A stretch of DNA of 64,000 nucleotides from Acidisarcina polymorpha (GTDB lineage Bacteria; Acidobacteriota; Terriglobia; Terriglobales; Acidobacteriaceae). Below the pieces are notes generated by a model that was not told where the DNA came from, made no database searches, and saw only the letters and a list, made by a program, of their open reading frames with translations. Of this stretch, positions 1 to 8,746 are shown in pieces. Both the position numbers and the translations under genes were made by a program. Position 1 is the first letter of the stretch, and the number at the start of each line of letters is the position of its first letter. The stretch is from positions 5,022,001 through 5,086,000 of the forward strand of contig NZ_CP030840.1 in NCBI RefSeq assembly GCF_003330725.1, given 5' to 3'.

Positions 1-1299
1 GGTCAAATCGCCAGCGCAGATAAATTCCTTGCCCACTACCTTACCAAGTACATTTTGCCGAATGGAGATTTTGCTTATAATTCACAGGATCAGGTAGAGG
101 GACCACTCAATGTCGGATTCTTCCTGTCGAACTCCGCACGGTCGTTCCGGTACGGCCGCGATGTACAAGCTTTAGAAGAGCGCCTTCCCACCCTTCGCAG
201 AATGACCGAATTTGTCGCTGAACGGATCTCGTACTCCCGTCGCACCTTTGACATTGAAGACCGTCGTTACGGGCTAATTTGGGGCTCGCCGGAAGCTGAC
301 TTGACCGCCCCCAACCACGACACACCGGATGCCAACCCCTACTATTTTCAGAACGCAGCTTGTGTTTGGCGTGGTCTTCGGGACCATGCGGACGCTCTCA
401 GCGAAGCTGCCAAAGCGCAGCCAAGTGCTACCCTTGCGCAAGAAGCAGAATATTACGAAGGCTTGGCGAGTAAACTCCGCCAAGACCTCGCACGCTCCCT
501 GGCAGCCACGCTGCAGGTGAGCAGCACTCGCGTTCGAAAAGCCAACATTACGCCCTTCCACCCGAACGACACGGATCGTGATCCGACCGAGCTCAGCAGT
601 TACGAAAATCACCGATTCATGCAGGACTGGTTCCTATCTGATTTCGGTGTGCCATCGTTCGATCAAGGTCATCTCCACCATCGGGAACTGGCTGGTCAGC
701 AGATTTGCGGACTCCACACTGATGGTAATGCCCCGAGGACCAGCAACTTCATGGAACACGGAACGCTGGCAGTGCGCATTCGCCAAGAGGATTACCGCCC
801 CTTTTTGCTTACTCTTTATGCACTCGTGTGCTTCGCCGCCGACAGTGGCAATCGCTATGCACCGGAGGACGCCTACATCCCCGGAGGACATCCCGAACAG
901 CAGAGTCGGTATGGATGGTCTGCAGTAGTGAACAGCACCTTGCAACCAACGATGGGGTTGCGTTGGCTTCTCTGTTACGAAGATTCAAACAGTCCGGTTT
1001 GTCACCTGCAGAAGGCGGCACCGAAGCACTGGTTTGAAAATGGATTGAAAATCGGTGTCAAAAACTGCCCGACCAGGTTTGGTATGGTCACATGGCAGAC
1101 GGAAGCACTTTCCAATGGTCGGTGGAGAGTGAGCGGATTCGTAGCACCTAAGTTTAGCGCGGAGTTAGTCGTGCATATACACAGGCCAAATGGGCAACGC
1201 TGTCGAACCACAACTTCTGGCAAGATCCTAGGCAGTGCTGTCCAACTGAGTGTCGAGGAGCTCCAACTGAAGCCGGCCTTCGATTTCATAGTGTCCTAA
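1..1299 (+). CDS. Six-hairpin glycosidase-like protein, 3' part only
   Basis: The frame is open from the first base of the window, so the true start lies upstream; the TTG at 55 is only the first in-window start-like codon. About 432 residues are visible. The stretch with EGPLNVGFFL, YGLIWGSPEADLT and PYYFQNAACVWRGL is aromatic and helix-rich, with RYGWSAVVNSTLQP and MGLRWLL near the end of the barrel, in the style of bacterial (alpha/alpha)6-barrel glycosidases. The last 90 residues look like a short beta domain. The gene ends 28 bp before a converging two-component operon and lies in a sugar-use neighbourhood, which supports a glycan-degrading role. The exact glycoside hydrolase family and the catalytic acids cannot be assigned; superfamily placement is inference. 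Confidence 0.5.
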   Translation, partial: GQIASADKFLAHYLTKYILPNGDFAYNSQDQVEGPLNVGFFLSNSARSFRYGRDVQALEERLPTLRRMTEFVAERISYSRRTFDIEDRRYGLIWGSPEADLTAPNHDTPDANPYYFQNAACVWRGLRDHADALSEAAKAQPSATLAQEAEYYEGLASKLRQDLARSLAATLQVSSTRVRKANITPFHPNDTDRDPTELSSYENHRFMQDWFLSDFGVPSFDQGHLHHRELAGQQICGLHTDGNAPRTSNFMEHGTLAVRIRQEDYRPFLLTLYALVCFAADSGNRYAPEDAYIPGGHPEQQSRYGWSAVVNSTLQPTMGLRWLLCYEDSNSPVCHLQKAAPKHWFENGLKIGVKNCPTRFGMVTWQTEALSNGRWRVSGFVAPKFSAELVVHIHRPNGQRCRTTTSGKILGSAVQLSVEELQLKPAFDFIVS

Positions 1300-1326
1300 A
1301 GCTTCTTCTAAGGAAGCCTAACCCAA

Positions 1327-2001
1327 TTAATCCGGAAGTCTGATGAGACCCTGCTGTATGGCAGTTGTACTTGCCTCGGTTCGATCCGACACGTCAAGCT
1401 TACGGAGGATGCTATCTACATGGTTTCGGATCGTATGGACGCTCACCTCGAGAACTCTCGCGAGTTGTCGATTCGTCAGACCCTTGACCATAAGTTCGAG
1501 AACCTCCAACTCGCGCGCCGTGAGTTGTGTGCGCATCATGCGCTCCGCTAACTTTGCCGCTACGCGATCTGGAATATGCCGTTTTCCAGTGAGTACAATT
1601 CGAACTGCTTTGATGATTTCCTCATCAGGCGTGTTCTTGAGCAAATAGCCATCTGCCCCCGCGCTCACAGCTTGATAGATGTCTTCATCCAACTCAAAAC
1701 TAGTCAGGATCAAGACGCGGACCTTGCTTTGTTGACTCTTCAGGGAGCGCAATACATCTAGGCCGCTTAGGCCCGGCATCCGGAGATCTAGGAGAACCAC
1801 GTCGGTCGTATTAAGACGAAGAAACTCAAGAGCCTCTTCCCCGGAGGCTAGCGCATTAAGAACTTCGACCTCGGCGTAGCTCTCGAACATGCTTCGAAGT
1901 CCAGTCCGCACCACCGGATGATCATCTACAATGAGCAGCCGAATAGGGCCCTGGTGTTCTAACCCGAATTCTTCCTGTGAATGCTTATGCGTCGCCATCA
2001 A
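1327..2001 (-). CDS. NarL/FixJ-family response regulator
   Basis: A 224-residue two-domain regulator. The receiver domain (about 20-140) has the acidic pair D26-D27, the phospho-acceptor D72 in VVLLDLRMPG, T100 and the conserved lysine K122. A LuxR-type helix-turn-helix (about 157-222) begins with LTARELEVLELM and includes the recognition helix VSVHTIRNHVDSILRKL. It is the last gene of a three-gene operon and overlaps the 3' end of the kinase gene by 17 bp, so the pair is co-translated. Its likely job is transcriptional control of the divergent receptor/TPR/hydrolase cluster in response to a sugar signal; that target is inferred from position only. Confidence 0.94.
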   Translation of the reverse strand: MMATHKHSQEEFGLEHQGPIRLLIVDDHPVVRTGLRSMFESYAEVEVLNALASGEEALEFLRLNTTDVVLLDLRMPGLSGLDVLRSLKSQQSKVRVLILTSFELDEDIYQAVSAGADGYLLKNTPDEEIIKAVRIVLTGKRHIPDRVAAKLAERMMRTQLTARELEVLELMVKGLTNRQLARVLEVSVHTIRNHVDSILRKLDVSDRTEASTTAIQQGLIRLPD

Positions 2002-4126
2002 TACTTCCCTTCGCGAATCTCCTTCGCATGCTCGTTACTAGCCACAATTGCCGCCGGGGCAGGGGGATGGACGCCCGGACACGGGTTCCTTTTTCTCCTG
2101 TTGCCTCAATTGAAAAGTGTCCCGAGAGACTTCGCGCTCGCTTCTCCATGCCGATAACGCCGAATCCGCGTGAGGGGAGGTCCTCACGGTAACCTATCCC
2201 ATCGTCCTCAATCTGAAGCAGGATAGAAGATGTTCCGTATCCCACGTGAATTCCAACGGTGCTCGCGCGGGCATGGCGAACGCAGTTTGCGAGTGCTTCG
2301 TGGCCAATCCGGAACAAAGTGTCTTTCACTCTTAACGGGAGCTCACGTTCGACGCCGGTCACGTGAGTCAGCAATTGGATTGCTCCTCCGTCCACCATGC
2401 GCTCTGCGCTGCTTTCGAGGGCCGCGGACAAACTTACATTCTGAAGCGATTCCGGTCGCAGTGTCGCAATGTTGCGCCGGGCCTCATCGTGTATATGGCG
2501 AACCATCTCGGTTGCGACATTCAGCTGTCGTTGCAGCTTCGGAGCGTTTTCCGGAAGGTTTTTGCGGACGGCGCTTAGTTGATACCCTATGCCTGCAATG
2601 CTCTGCGCCAATGTGTCATGCATCTCATGCGCAAGCCGTTCGCGCTCATCCATAATCGCCTGCAGCTTTGCATGTCTGATTCGCAACCGAAGAGCGTAAA
2701 CTCCTGCAACCGCAGTAATGAGGCCGCAGAATAGCAGTAGAATGTGAACCGGTGACCACCATGAGGGCCCAGCAAGAATTACGAGATCATCAGCAGATGT
2801 GATAGAGACGGCAAAAGGGAATTGGCCTTTCGTCGTCTTGAGGTCATTCCGACATACGCCTCGCACACGCAGTTTGCTTCCGGGACGCACCAGATTCACT
2901 GCGTCGCCTAAAACCGAGTCGGGCGAGAAGACACGGAAGGTTTGGAAACCGTTGACCATAGTGAGGCTGGCCACCCCCATTGACTTTTCCGGGCCTCCTA
3001 CATCAAACCCTTCCACTTCCACATATCGAGAGTCGTAACGACCACTTGCTGCTTGTGCCACAGAGATTGCAAGCGGCGGCAGAGGATTCCCAGGCCATAG
3101 CGTCGTCACCTCAGCACTCCGAATTGTCACCGTTTGGTCAATAATGGCAAGATGCCCAGTTACTTCGACTTCGTCCCCAACTTTCAGTGGCGAAGGCACA
3201 GAGAACGACTCGATAGCCACTCCGCCCGTGGCATCTTGGACGAATAGCGTCGGGTCGCTTGCGATTACAGTTCCGCGAATACTGGCTTCGTCCGATCCCG
3301 AAGTGATCCACCGAAGCTGGTCGATTGGGGTTGTTGGGGATGTACGAACCGAAGTATGAGGTTGCGGTGTGATCTGCTTGCCAGCCCAAGCGTCAGTGGA
3401 TAGGTCACCCGCGATAATGGGACCTGATGATTCTACCTGGGCGCTCGATGCCGTATTCGAACCTCTCGTGACAAGACTATTGGGAAGGACGGATACATTT
3501 CTCCAGCGACCACCTGAAGCGTAAGAGCGGAGACCAATTCGACCGCTCCGCTGACAATTTGGGTTTTCATGCGAAAGCGTGGCGATTGGACCATCTGGTA
3601 GCGCCTGAGAAGAACCTTGTATGCTGCAGCCCGAGAATCGCATAATGAGCCGATACCATCGAAAGGGCTGAACGCCACCAGGCATCGGCACGGTTGGGAA
3701 CTCCAACCATGCGAAGTTGGATCTGCCCAGAATGAGCCGATTGTCCACTGTTCGTAGGCCTAAATAGTATCCGTCGTACGCGTCGACCCCCTCTTCTTCG
3801 TTTATGGACCTCGCGACCAAGCCCGCGTCCCCCTGCCCTAACAACTGCACGTCGGCGCTGAATGTGTAGTCCTGCCATTCAGTGGAACCACCGATCAGTT
3901 TTGCTCCACGTTCGTCGGAGGTGTTCTCAACCGTGCCACCATGGAAACTCCAAGTTCCCCCCAGTGACTTCCAGCCGTGCGGAATGCCGACTGCAAATAT
4001 GTTTGCGTTCTTCGGCATGGAACCTCTTCTGCTGCTTAGGGAGAGCGTCAGGGTGAATGCCACAATAAGCAGGGACATTGAGGCGCCCGTCAGAAGCAAT
4101 CGAGTTGTTCGATCGGTGTTCTTCAC
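1985..4126 (-). CDS. Membrane sensor histidine kinase (HisKA_3) with lectin-like and OB-like ectodomain
   Basis: A 713-residue kinase. Residues 8-30 form an N-terminal membrane segment. Residues 45-215 read like a concanavalin/DUF1080-type beta-sandwich (GWKSLGGTWSF, DYTFSADVQLLG, YYLGLR), and about 280-450 hold two OB-fold-like repeats (IRGTVIASD, GDEVEVTGHL, VRGVCRNDL). A second membrane helix at 456-480 leads into the cytoplasmic part. The dimerisation box RERLAHEMHDTLAQ carries the phospho-acceptor H503. The ATPase has an N box around HEALANCVRHAR, DDGIGY (641-646) and GFGVIGM. It overlaps the binding-protein gene upstream by 4 bp and the regulator gene by 17 bp. Many periplasmic kinases of this class read a sugar-loaded binding protein; here the ectodomain itself also looks glycan-binding (inference). 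Confidence 0.93.
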   Translation of the reverse strand: MKNTDRTTRLLLTGASMSLLIVAFTLTLSLSSRRGSMPKNANIFAVGIPHGWKSLGGTWSFHGGTVENTSDERGAKLIGGSTEWQDYTFSADVQLLGQGDAGLVARSINEEEGVDAYDGYYLGLRTVDNRLILGRSNFAWLEFPTVPMPGGVQPFRWYRLIMRFSGCSIQGSSQALPDGPIATLSHENPNCQRSGRIGLRSYASGGRWRNVSVLPNSLVTRGSNTASSAQVESSGPIIAGDLSTDAWAGKQITPQPHTSVRTSPTTPIDQLRWITSGSDEASIRGTVIASDPTLFVQDATGGVAIESFSVPSPLKVGDEVEVTGHLAIIDQTVTIRSAEVTTLWPGNPLPPLAISVAQAASGRYDSRYVEVEGFDVGGPEKSMGVASLTMVNGFQTFRVFSPDSVLGDAVNLVRPGSKLRVRGVCRNDLKTTKGQFPFAVSITSADDLVILAGPSWWSPVHILLLFCGLITAVAGVYALRLRIRHAKLQAIMDERERLAHEMHDTLAQSIAGIGYQLSAVRKNLPENAPKLQRQLNVATEMVRHIHDEARRNIATLRPESLQNVSLSAALESSAERMVDGGAIQLLTHVTGVERELPLRVKDTLFRIGHEALANCVRHARASTVGIHVGYGTSSILLQIEDDGIGYREDLPSRGFGVIGMEKRARSLSGHFSIEATGEKGTRVRASIPLPRRQLWLVTSMRRRFAKGSIDGDA

Positions 4127-5100
4127 TCCTGTTTCCAGTAAAACGCTAACATCTGCTGTACATCTTTCTGATGAAGGTTATCTTTCGTTACGAGAAGTGG
4201 CTTCAACTCCACATCCGAATTGTTGGAGTCTCCCGGCTCCATAATCCATTGGATAGCTTGATATCCCATGCCAACCGTATCTTCGACAATAAGAGAGTCC
4301 ATCTCCTTGGAAGTCACGGAGATCGCAAAGTCCTGTTCGCACCCGACAAGGATGAGGCCACTTCCGCTGTTTTGCACAGCGGCGAAAGACCCCTGCGTAG
4401 CTTCCGAGGTTAGAGCAAAAATCGCCTGAACTCTAGGTTGAGTCCTGATGATGTCGGCCGCGGTTTTTTCGACATGAGCCCGGTTGAATGCTCCAGCCTC
4501 CTCGTCAACAATGTGCACATCTGGCGAATTGCTGGCAAGTTCAAGGCGAAACGCACGTTCGCGTCGAACGAGCGAACTCAGATCGCCATCAACCCCTAAA
4601 ACTGCGACCTCCCCGTGTCCGTGGAGTTGCGCTCCAATGCGTCGAGCTGCCAAACGACCGGATTCACTGTCGTCATTAACGATCTGTTTGAGCCCAGGAT
4701 GAGCGGCGAGCGGCATGGGCGATCCCACGACCACCACTCGCAGACCATGCGCAAGAGCGCGGTTTACTGAAGACAGCAGCGACAGAGGTTGATCAGGCGA
4801 GAGCACGATTGCGTCGTAGCCCTGGTCGATAGCACGTTCGAACATCGCAATCTGTCGCTCGACATCATCCTCGCGGGTTGGTGCATTCCAGTAGAGCGTT
4901 ACATTCCAACGCTTCGCGCCAGCTTCTACGCCCGCGTGTTCCGCTTCCCATAACTGTGTCCCCGTGGTTCTTGGGATCACGGCGATCCGCATCACATGAC
5001 GTCCGGAACAGCCAAGGTGCGCGGAACAACCCAACATCGAACACATCAACAGGTTCGTCCACTTCCGTCGACTCCACATGGCTTCACGACTGTCCTTCAC
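4123..5100 (-). CDS. Periplasmic sugar-binding lipoprotein (Peripla_BP_4/LacI-fold)
   Basis: A 325-residue type I periplasmic binding protein. The N-terminus is basic and then hydrophobic with candidate lipobox cysteines C25 and C31, so it is probably membrane-anchored. The fold starts at MRIAVIPRTTGTQLWEAEHAG, followed by GYDAIVLSPDQP, RVVVVGSPMP, GRLAARRIG and the C-terminal lobe AIFALTSEATQG. No ABC permease or ATPase is adjacent; instead its stop overlaps the kinase start (4 bp, ATGA type). That arrangement indicates a signalling receptor handing ligand status to the kinase rather than a transporter subunit. It is the first gene of the operon. The ligand is likely a monosaccharide or short glycan, inferred from family and neighbours. 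Confidence 0.86.
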   Translation of the reverse strand: MKDSREAMWSRRKWTNLLMCSMLGCSAHLGCSGRHVMRIAVIPRTTGTQLWEAEHAGVEAGAKRWNVTLYWNAPTREDDVERQIAMFERAIDQGYDAIVLSPDQPLSLLSSVNRALAHGLRVVVVGSPMPLAAHPGLKQIVNDDSESGRLAARRIGAQLHGHGEVAVLGVDGDLSSLVRRERAFRLELASNSPDVHIVDEEAGAFNRAHVEKTAADIIRTQPRVQAIFALTSEATQGSFAAVQNSGSGLILVGCEQDFAISVTSKEMDSLIVEDTVGMGYQAIQWIMEPGDSNNSDVELKPLLVTKDNLHQKDVQQMLAFYWKQE

Positions 5101-5153
5101 CGCGAAAGTCTAGGCTCGAACGCGCAGCATTTGCAAGCGCTGTCCATAGGCAT

Positions 5154-5180
5154 GGGGCATGTGTACTAGACCCATGCCCC
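5154..5180. promoter_or_regulatory. Inverted repeat between divergent operons
   Basis: GGGGCATG (5154-5161) and CATGCCCC (5173-5180) form a perfect 8-bp inverted repeat with an 11-bp spacer. It lies in the 197-bp gap between the binding-protein/kinase/regulator operon and the receptor operon. It could be an operator for the NarL-type regulator or a transcript hairpin; no T-run follows, so a terminator is less likely. Confidence 0.35.
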
Positions 5181-5297
5181 CACGGTGCCCTATGGCTTGT
5201 TGTGCTATGCGTTCAATACGATTCGTGCCGGTTGTGAATCGTCGAAGCGCACGTAGCGAATCAGAGATTGCGGCGTAGCTGAAGCTCCGGAGGCATC

Positions 5298-8200
5298 ATG
5301 AAATTGAAAGCAGCATTGAAATACGGGACGTTCTCCTTTGTTTACACTTTTCTTTGCATCACGCAGGCTTTTGGTCAATTCGCCGGTTCCGTACAGGGCA
5401 GCGTACAAGATCCCACCGGTGCTCTGATTTCCCGCGCAACCGTCTCACTTGTAAACCTCGACACAGGTGTTTCGGCGACAGTTTCCGCTGACAGCAACGG
5501 AGTCTATAGGTTTCCCAGTTTGGGAGCAGGGCGATATGAAGTAACGGGCTCAGCGTCGGGGTACGCGATTGCCAAGGCTCAAATCATCCTCCAAACAGAT
5601 GAGAACCGGGATGTGAAACTGGTGTTGGCTGTTGGATCTGTGACGCAATCAGTAGAAGTCACGAATCAGCAGCCGCTCTTGAACAGTTCGGAAACGCGTC
5701 TCCAACTGACTCTAGATACACAAGCATTTGATGACCTCCCTCTCAACGGACGAAATTTTGGGACGCTGATTGCACTTGCACCTGGCGTCACTGGACGGGG
5801 TAATGTAGGCAATTCGGGAAACGACAACTTCAACATCGAAACCAACAACGAAGTTGGGTCAAACGGGCGTGGGGAAAATGGAAATCTTTACGTTCTGGAC
5901 GGCCTAGACATCACTAGCAACATCCGTCCTGGAGTCCTCAACTTGAGTCCAAACCCTGACGCGGTTGCGGAAGTGTCGATCCAACCTAATACCTTCACCG
6001 TTGACTATGGGCGGGCTAGTTCTATCCAAACTGCTATAACCACGCGAGGAGGTACCAATCAGTTCCATGGCTTTGCTAGCGATTATTTTACAAATCAGAA
6101 TTTTCAAGCACTGACACACTTCACCCGCAAATACCTGCCTTATCACAGTGACAATATTTCGGCAGGGGTTGGTGGTCCGATTTTCAAGAACAAGACGTTC
6201 TTCTTCTTCTCGGTCGAGCCCCTCCGGTCGCTAGCTTCGAACGGCGGCGGCAGCGTGACGTTTGAAGATCCCGCGTTCGTTGCTTTCGCGAAGATGAATT
6301 TCCCAACCTCGATTGGAACTCAGCTGCTTTCTAAGTATGCTGTCAGCGGTGTCAGTCAGATTGCTCTTCAGCAGACCGCCGCTCAAGTCTTTCCTGTGAC
6401 AACCACCGGAGCTACGACAACAGGATGCGGAACATCAAGCACCAGCTTCCTTCCGTGCGCGACGCCAGTCTTCGATTCAGGCGATTTCAATAGTTCCAGC
6501 TATCGCAATGGCTTGCAGATCGGCATACGGCTGGATCAGAACTTTAAGAACGATAGAGTTTATGGAACTTATTTTCGGACAACCACCAATTTTGGTAGTC
6601 CGTCGGTCAGACCTGCATTTACCAGTTCCAACAAGTACACCGGCGATGCTGTGCAAGCCAATGAAACGCATACCTTCTCGCCTAACACCCTGAACGAAGT
6701 CGCGGGCTCCTTCTTGAGGATCAACGGACTCCTTGACTCGACAGGGGACTTTAGCGTCCCCGTCGTCAATGTTGGTGGCGGTGAAGCTGGTTTTGGCGTT
6801 GGTTTCGCGCAAGGTGACTTTGAGCAGAAGAACTACCATTGGCGCGATGTGCTGACGCACATCATCGGTAATCACAGTATTCGCGTCGGATACGAAGGAT
6901 CATACGGCCAGGATCTGGCGCTGTTCGCTCCGGTTTACGATCAGCCGAGCTTCTACTTCAACACTGTTATCGATCTTATCCACGATAGCCCGGCGGTACA
7001 GGACCAGTATGGATCGGGACTTGCCTACAACCCGGTAACGGGACAACCAACTGCGGGACAATATGAATACGGCCTTCTCACCTACGGCATTCTCGCCGAG
7101 GACACCTGGAAGGTATCGAAAAAGCTCACCGCAAATTACGGTATTCGCTTCGACAGCTTCGGCAATCCGCACCCACTTAGTGGAACCATCCTGGCAAACT
7201 TTCATCTTGGTGCGGGGTCAACCACCGCACAGCAGATTGCGGCGGGCTATCTGAAGACGCAGTCTCAGGGTTTTAACAGCAGTATCAAGGCACTAAGTCC
7301 CCGAGTGGGGGTCGCGTACGATCCGTTTGGGACGGGCAAGACGGTGCTCCATGCCGGTTTTGGGGTTTACCACGACGCACCGACCTTAGGAAATGACGAG
7401 AACGGTCTCCGAGGCAATCCTCCAAGTTTCACTGTTCCGACCTTCTACAATGATGGGACAACATCTGCGCCGATCTTCGCGCTCGGTACCAGCGCTTCGA
7501 CACCGAGCGGCTTCCCATATCCAAAGTTTGGTGGCACCCCTCTCAATTCGCAAGGAGGATTTGTAGGCCAAGCTTTTGCGATAGGCGGCATAGATGTCAA
7601 CTTGAAGAGCCCGTACACATTGAACTACATAGCGGTTGTAGAACAACAGCTTATCCCGTCGATTGTTGCGAAAATCGGTTACCAAGGCTCACATTCTGAC
7701 AATCTACTGACGGCGGGTGGATCCACCTATGAGCAGAACACTACTGCCTATGGTCTCAACATAAACAAGTTCAGTGGAGATTTGTTTCAACAGGGATATA
7801 ATCCTACGCCTGGTAACTCCAATGGTTATCGAACGAATCCCACGCGACTGAATCAGAGTTTTGGGTCCATTACATATGCTCAAAACGGAGCGCGCGCCAA
7901 CTACGACGCACTTGTTACATCACTTCAGGGCCGGTGGGGAACAAGAGCATTCATGACCGCTTCCTACACCTGGGGACACGCGATGGACAACGAGCAGTCG
8001 TATCCAACTAATGACTTGGAACGATGGTACAGCCGATCCCCATATGACATCGCGAATGCCTTTTCATTCGGTGGCAGCTATCGGATTCCAGGTTTTAACA
8101 AGGGCTCAGGATTAATTGGCCGGGTTACAGACGGCTTTACACTTGCCGGCACGATCTTGCTACAGTCTGGAACTCCGTTCAGTGTTGCAACCTTCAATGG

Positions 8201-8666
8201 CTTCCAGCCGATCTTCCAATCCAACACTCCGGGATCGCCGATCATCGGGTTGCAGCCGTCGAGCGGTGATTATAACGGTGACGGCGACAACTTCGATTAT
8301 CCAAATGTGAAGAGCTATGTCGCGTCGCACACTCGCAAAGCATTTCTCAATGGATTGTTCCCCAATTGTGCAGGAAGTTTGACATCAAGCTGCGCATCGT
8401 TCGCTCAGCCTGGGTTGGGTCAGGAAGGCAATGAGTCCCCGAACAGTTTCAGAAATCCAGGCTTTGCGCAAGCCGATCTAAACGTCAAAAAGATCACAAA
8501 GATCAATGAACGCTTGAGTATGGAGCTTCGGTTGGATATCTACAATGTTCTGAACCGAGTCAACCTTTACGGAGTAGACGGTAATCTCGGCGATTCAAAT
8601 CTGGGCAGATCTACAAGCCAGTACACACCACGCAACATGGATATTGGTGGCAAGATCAGCTTCTAG
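5298..8666 (+). CDS. Oar-like TonB-dependent outer-membrane receptor
   Basis: 1122 residues. The ATG is preceded by a good GGAGG site, and residues 1-27 are a signal peptide ending TQAFG. Residues 28-115 form a carboxypeptidase-regulatory-like beta-sandwich (GSVQGSVQDPTGA, GVYRFPSLGAGRYEV). The plug begins near DDLPLNGRNFGTLIALAPGV and contains YVLDGLDIT. The rest is a long 22-strand-type barrel ending in IGGKISF with a terminal aromatic residue, as expected for outer-membrane insertion. No classical TonB box is evident, which is common in this acidobacterial subgroup. Position beside a sugar-sensing operon and before an SGNH hydrolase suggests oligosaccharide import; the substrate is not visible from sequence. 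Confidence 0.92.
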   Translation: MKLKAALKYGTFSFVYTFLCITQAFGQFAGSVQGSVQDPTGALISRATVSLVNLDTGVSATVSADSNGVYRFPSLGAGRYEVTGSASGYAIAKAQIILQTDENRDVKLVLAVGSVTQSVEVTNQQPLLNSSETRLQLTLDTQAFDDLPLNGRNFGTLIALAPGVTGRGNVGNSGNDNFNIETNNEVGSNGRGENGNLYVLDGLDITSNIRPGVLNLSPNPDAVAEVSIQPNTFTVDYGRASSIQTAITTRGGTNQFHGFASDYFTNQNFQALTHFTRKYLPYHSDNISAGVGGPIFKNKTFFFFSVEPLRSLASNGGGSVTFEDPAFVAFAKMNFPTSIGTQLLSKYAVSGVSQIALQQTAAQVFPVTTTGATTTGCGTSSTSFLPCATPVFDSGDFNSSSYRNGLQIGIRLDQNFKNDRVYGTYFRTTTNFGSPSVRPAFTSSNKYTGDAVQANETHTFSPNTLNEVAGSFLRINGLLDSTGDFSVPVVNVGGGEAGFGVGFAQGDFEQKNYHWRDVLTHIIGNHSIRVGYEGSYGQDLALFAPVYDQPSFYFNTVIDLIHDSPAVQDQYGSGLAYNPVTGQPTAGQYEYGLLTYGILAEDTWKVSKKLTANYGIRFDSFGNPHPLSGTILANFHLGAGSTTAQQIAAGYLKTQSQGFNSSIKALSPRVGVAYDPFGTGKTVLHAGFGVYHDAPTLGNDENGLRGNPPSFTVPTFYNDGTTSAPIFALGTSASTPSGFPYPKFGGTPLNSQGGFVGQAFAIGGIDVNLKSPYTLNYIAVVEQQLIPSIVAKIGYQGSHSDNLLTAGGSTYEQNTTAYGLNINKFSGDLFQQGYNPTPGNSNGYRTNPTRLNQSFGSITYAQNGARANYDALVTSLQGRWGTRAFMTASYTWGHAMDNEQSYPTNDLERWYSRSPYDIANAFSFGGSYRIPGFNKGSGLIGRVTDGFTLAGTILLQSGTPFSVATFNGFQPIFQSNTPGSPIIGLQPSSGDYNGDGDNFDYPNVKSYVASHTRKAFLNGLFPNCAGSLTSSCASFAQPGLGQEGNESPNSFRNPGFAQADLNVKKITKINERLSMELRLDIYNVLNRVNLYGVDGNLGDSNLGRSTSQYTPRNMDIGGKISF

Positions 8667-8673
8667 GTATCAC

Positions 8674-8695
8674 GGATAGGTTAATCTGCCTATCC
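8674..8695. other. Intercistronic hairpin
   Basis: GGATAGG (8674-8680) and CCTATCC (8689-8695) form a 7-bp stem with an 8-nt loop directly after the receptor stop codon. There is no T-tract, so it may be an mRNA-stabilising or processing hairpin, or a weak terminator that sets the receptor/TPR expression ratio. Confidence 0.4.
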
Positions 8696-8728
8696 GGCCA
8701 ATCAGCGCAATAGCGAATCAATCCGCAA

Positions 8729-8746
8729 TAACGTGAGGTCACGTTA
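8729..8746 (+). promoter_or_regulatory. Perfect palindrome covering the ribosome-binding site of the TPR gene
   Basis: TAACGTGA-GG-TCACGTTA is a perfect 8-bp inverted repeat with a 2-nt centre. Its last base is the A of the start codon. The only Shine-Dalgarno-like bases (GAGG, 8735-8738) sit in the centre of the palindrome. It could be a DNA-binding operator or a structure that hides the ribosome site. Confidence 0.45.
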
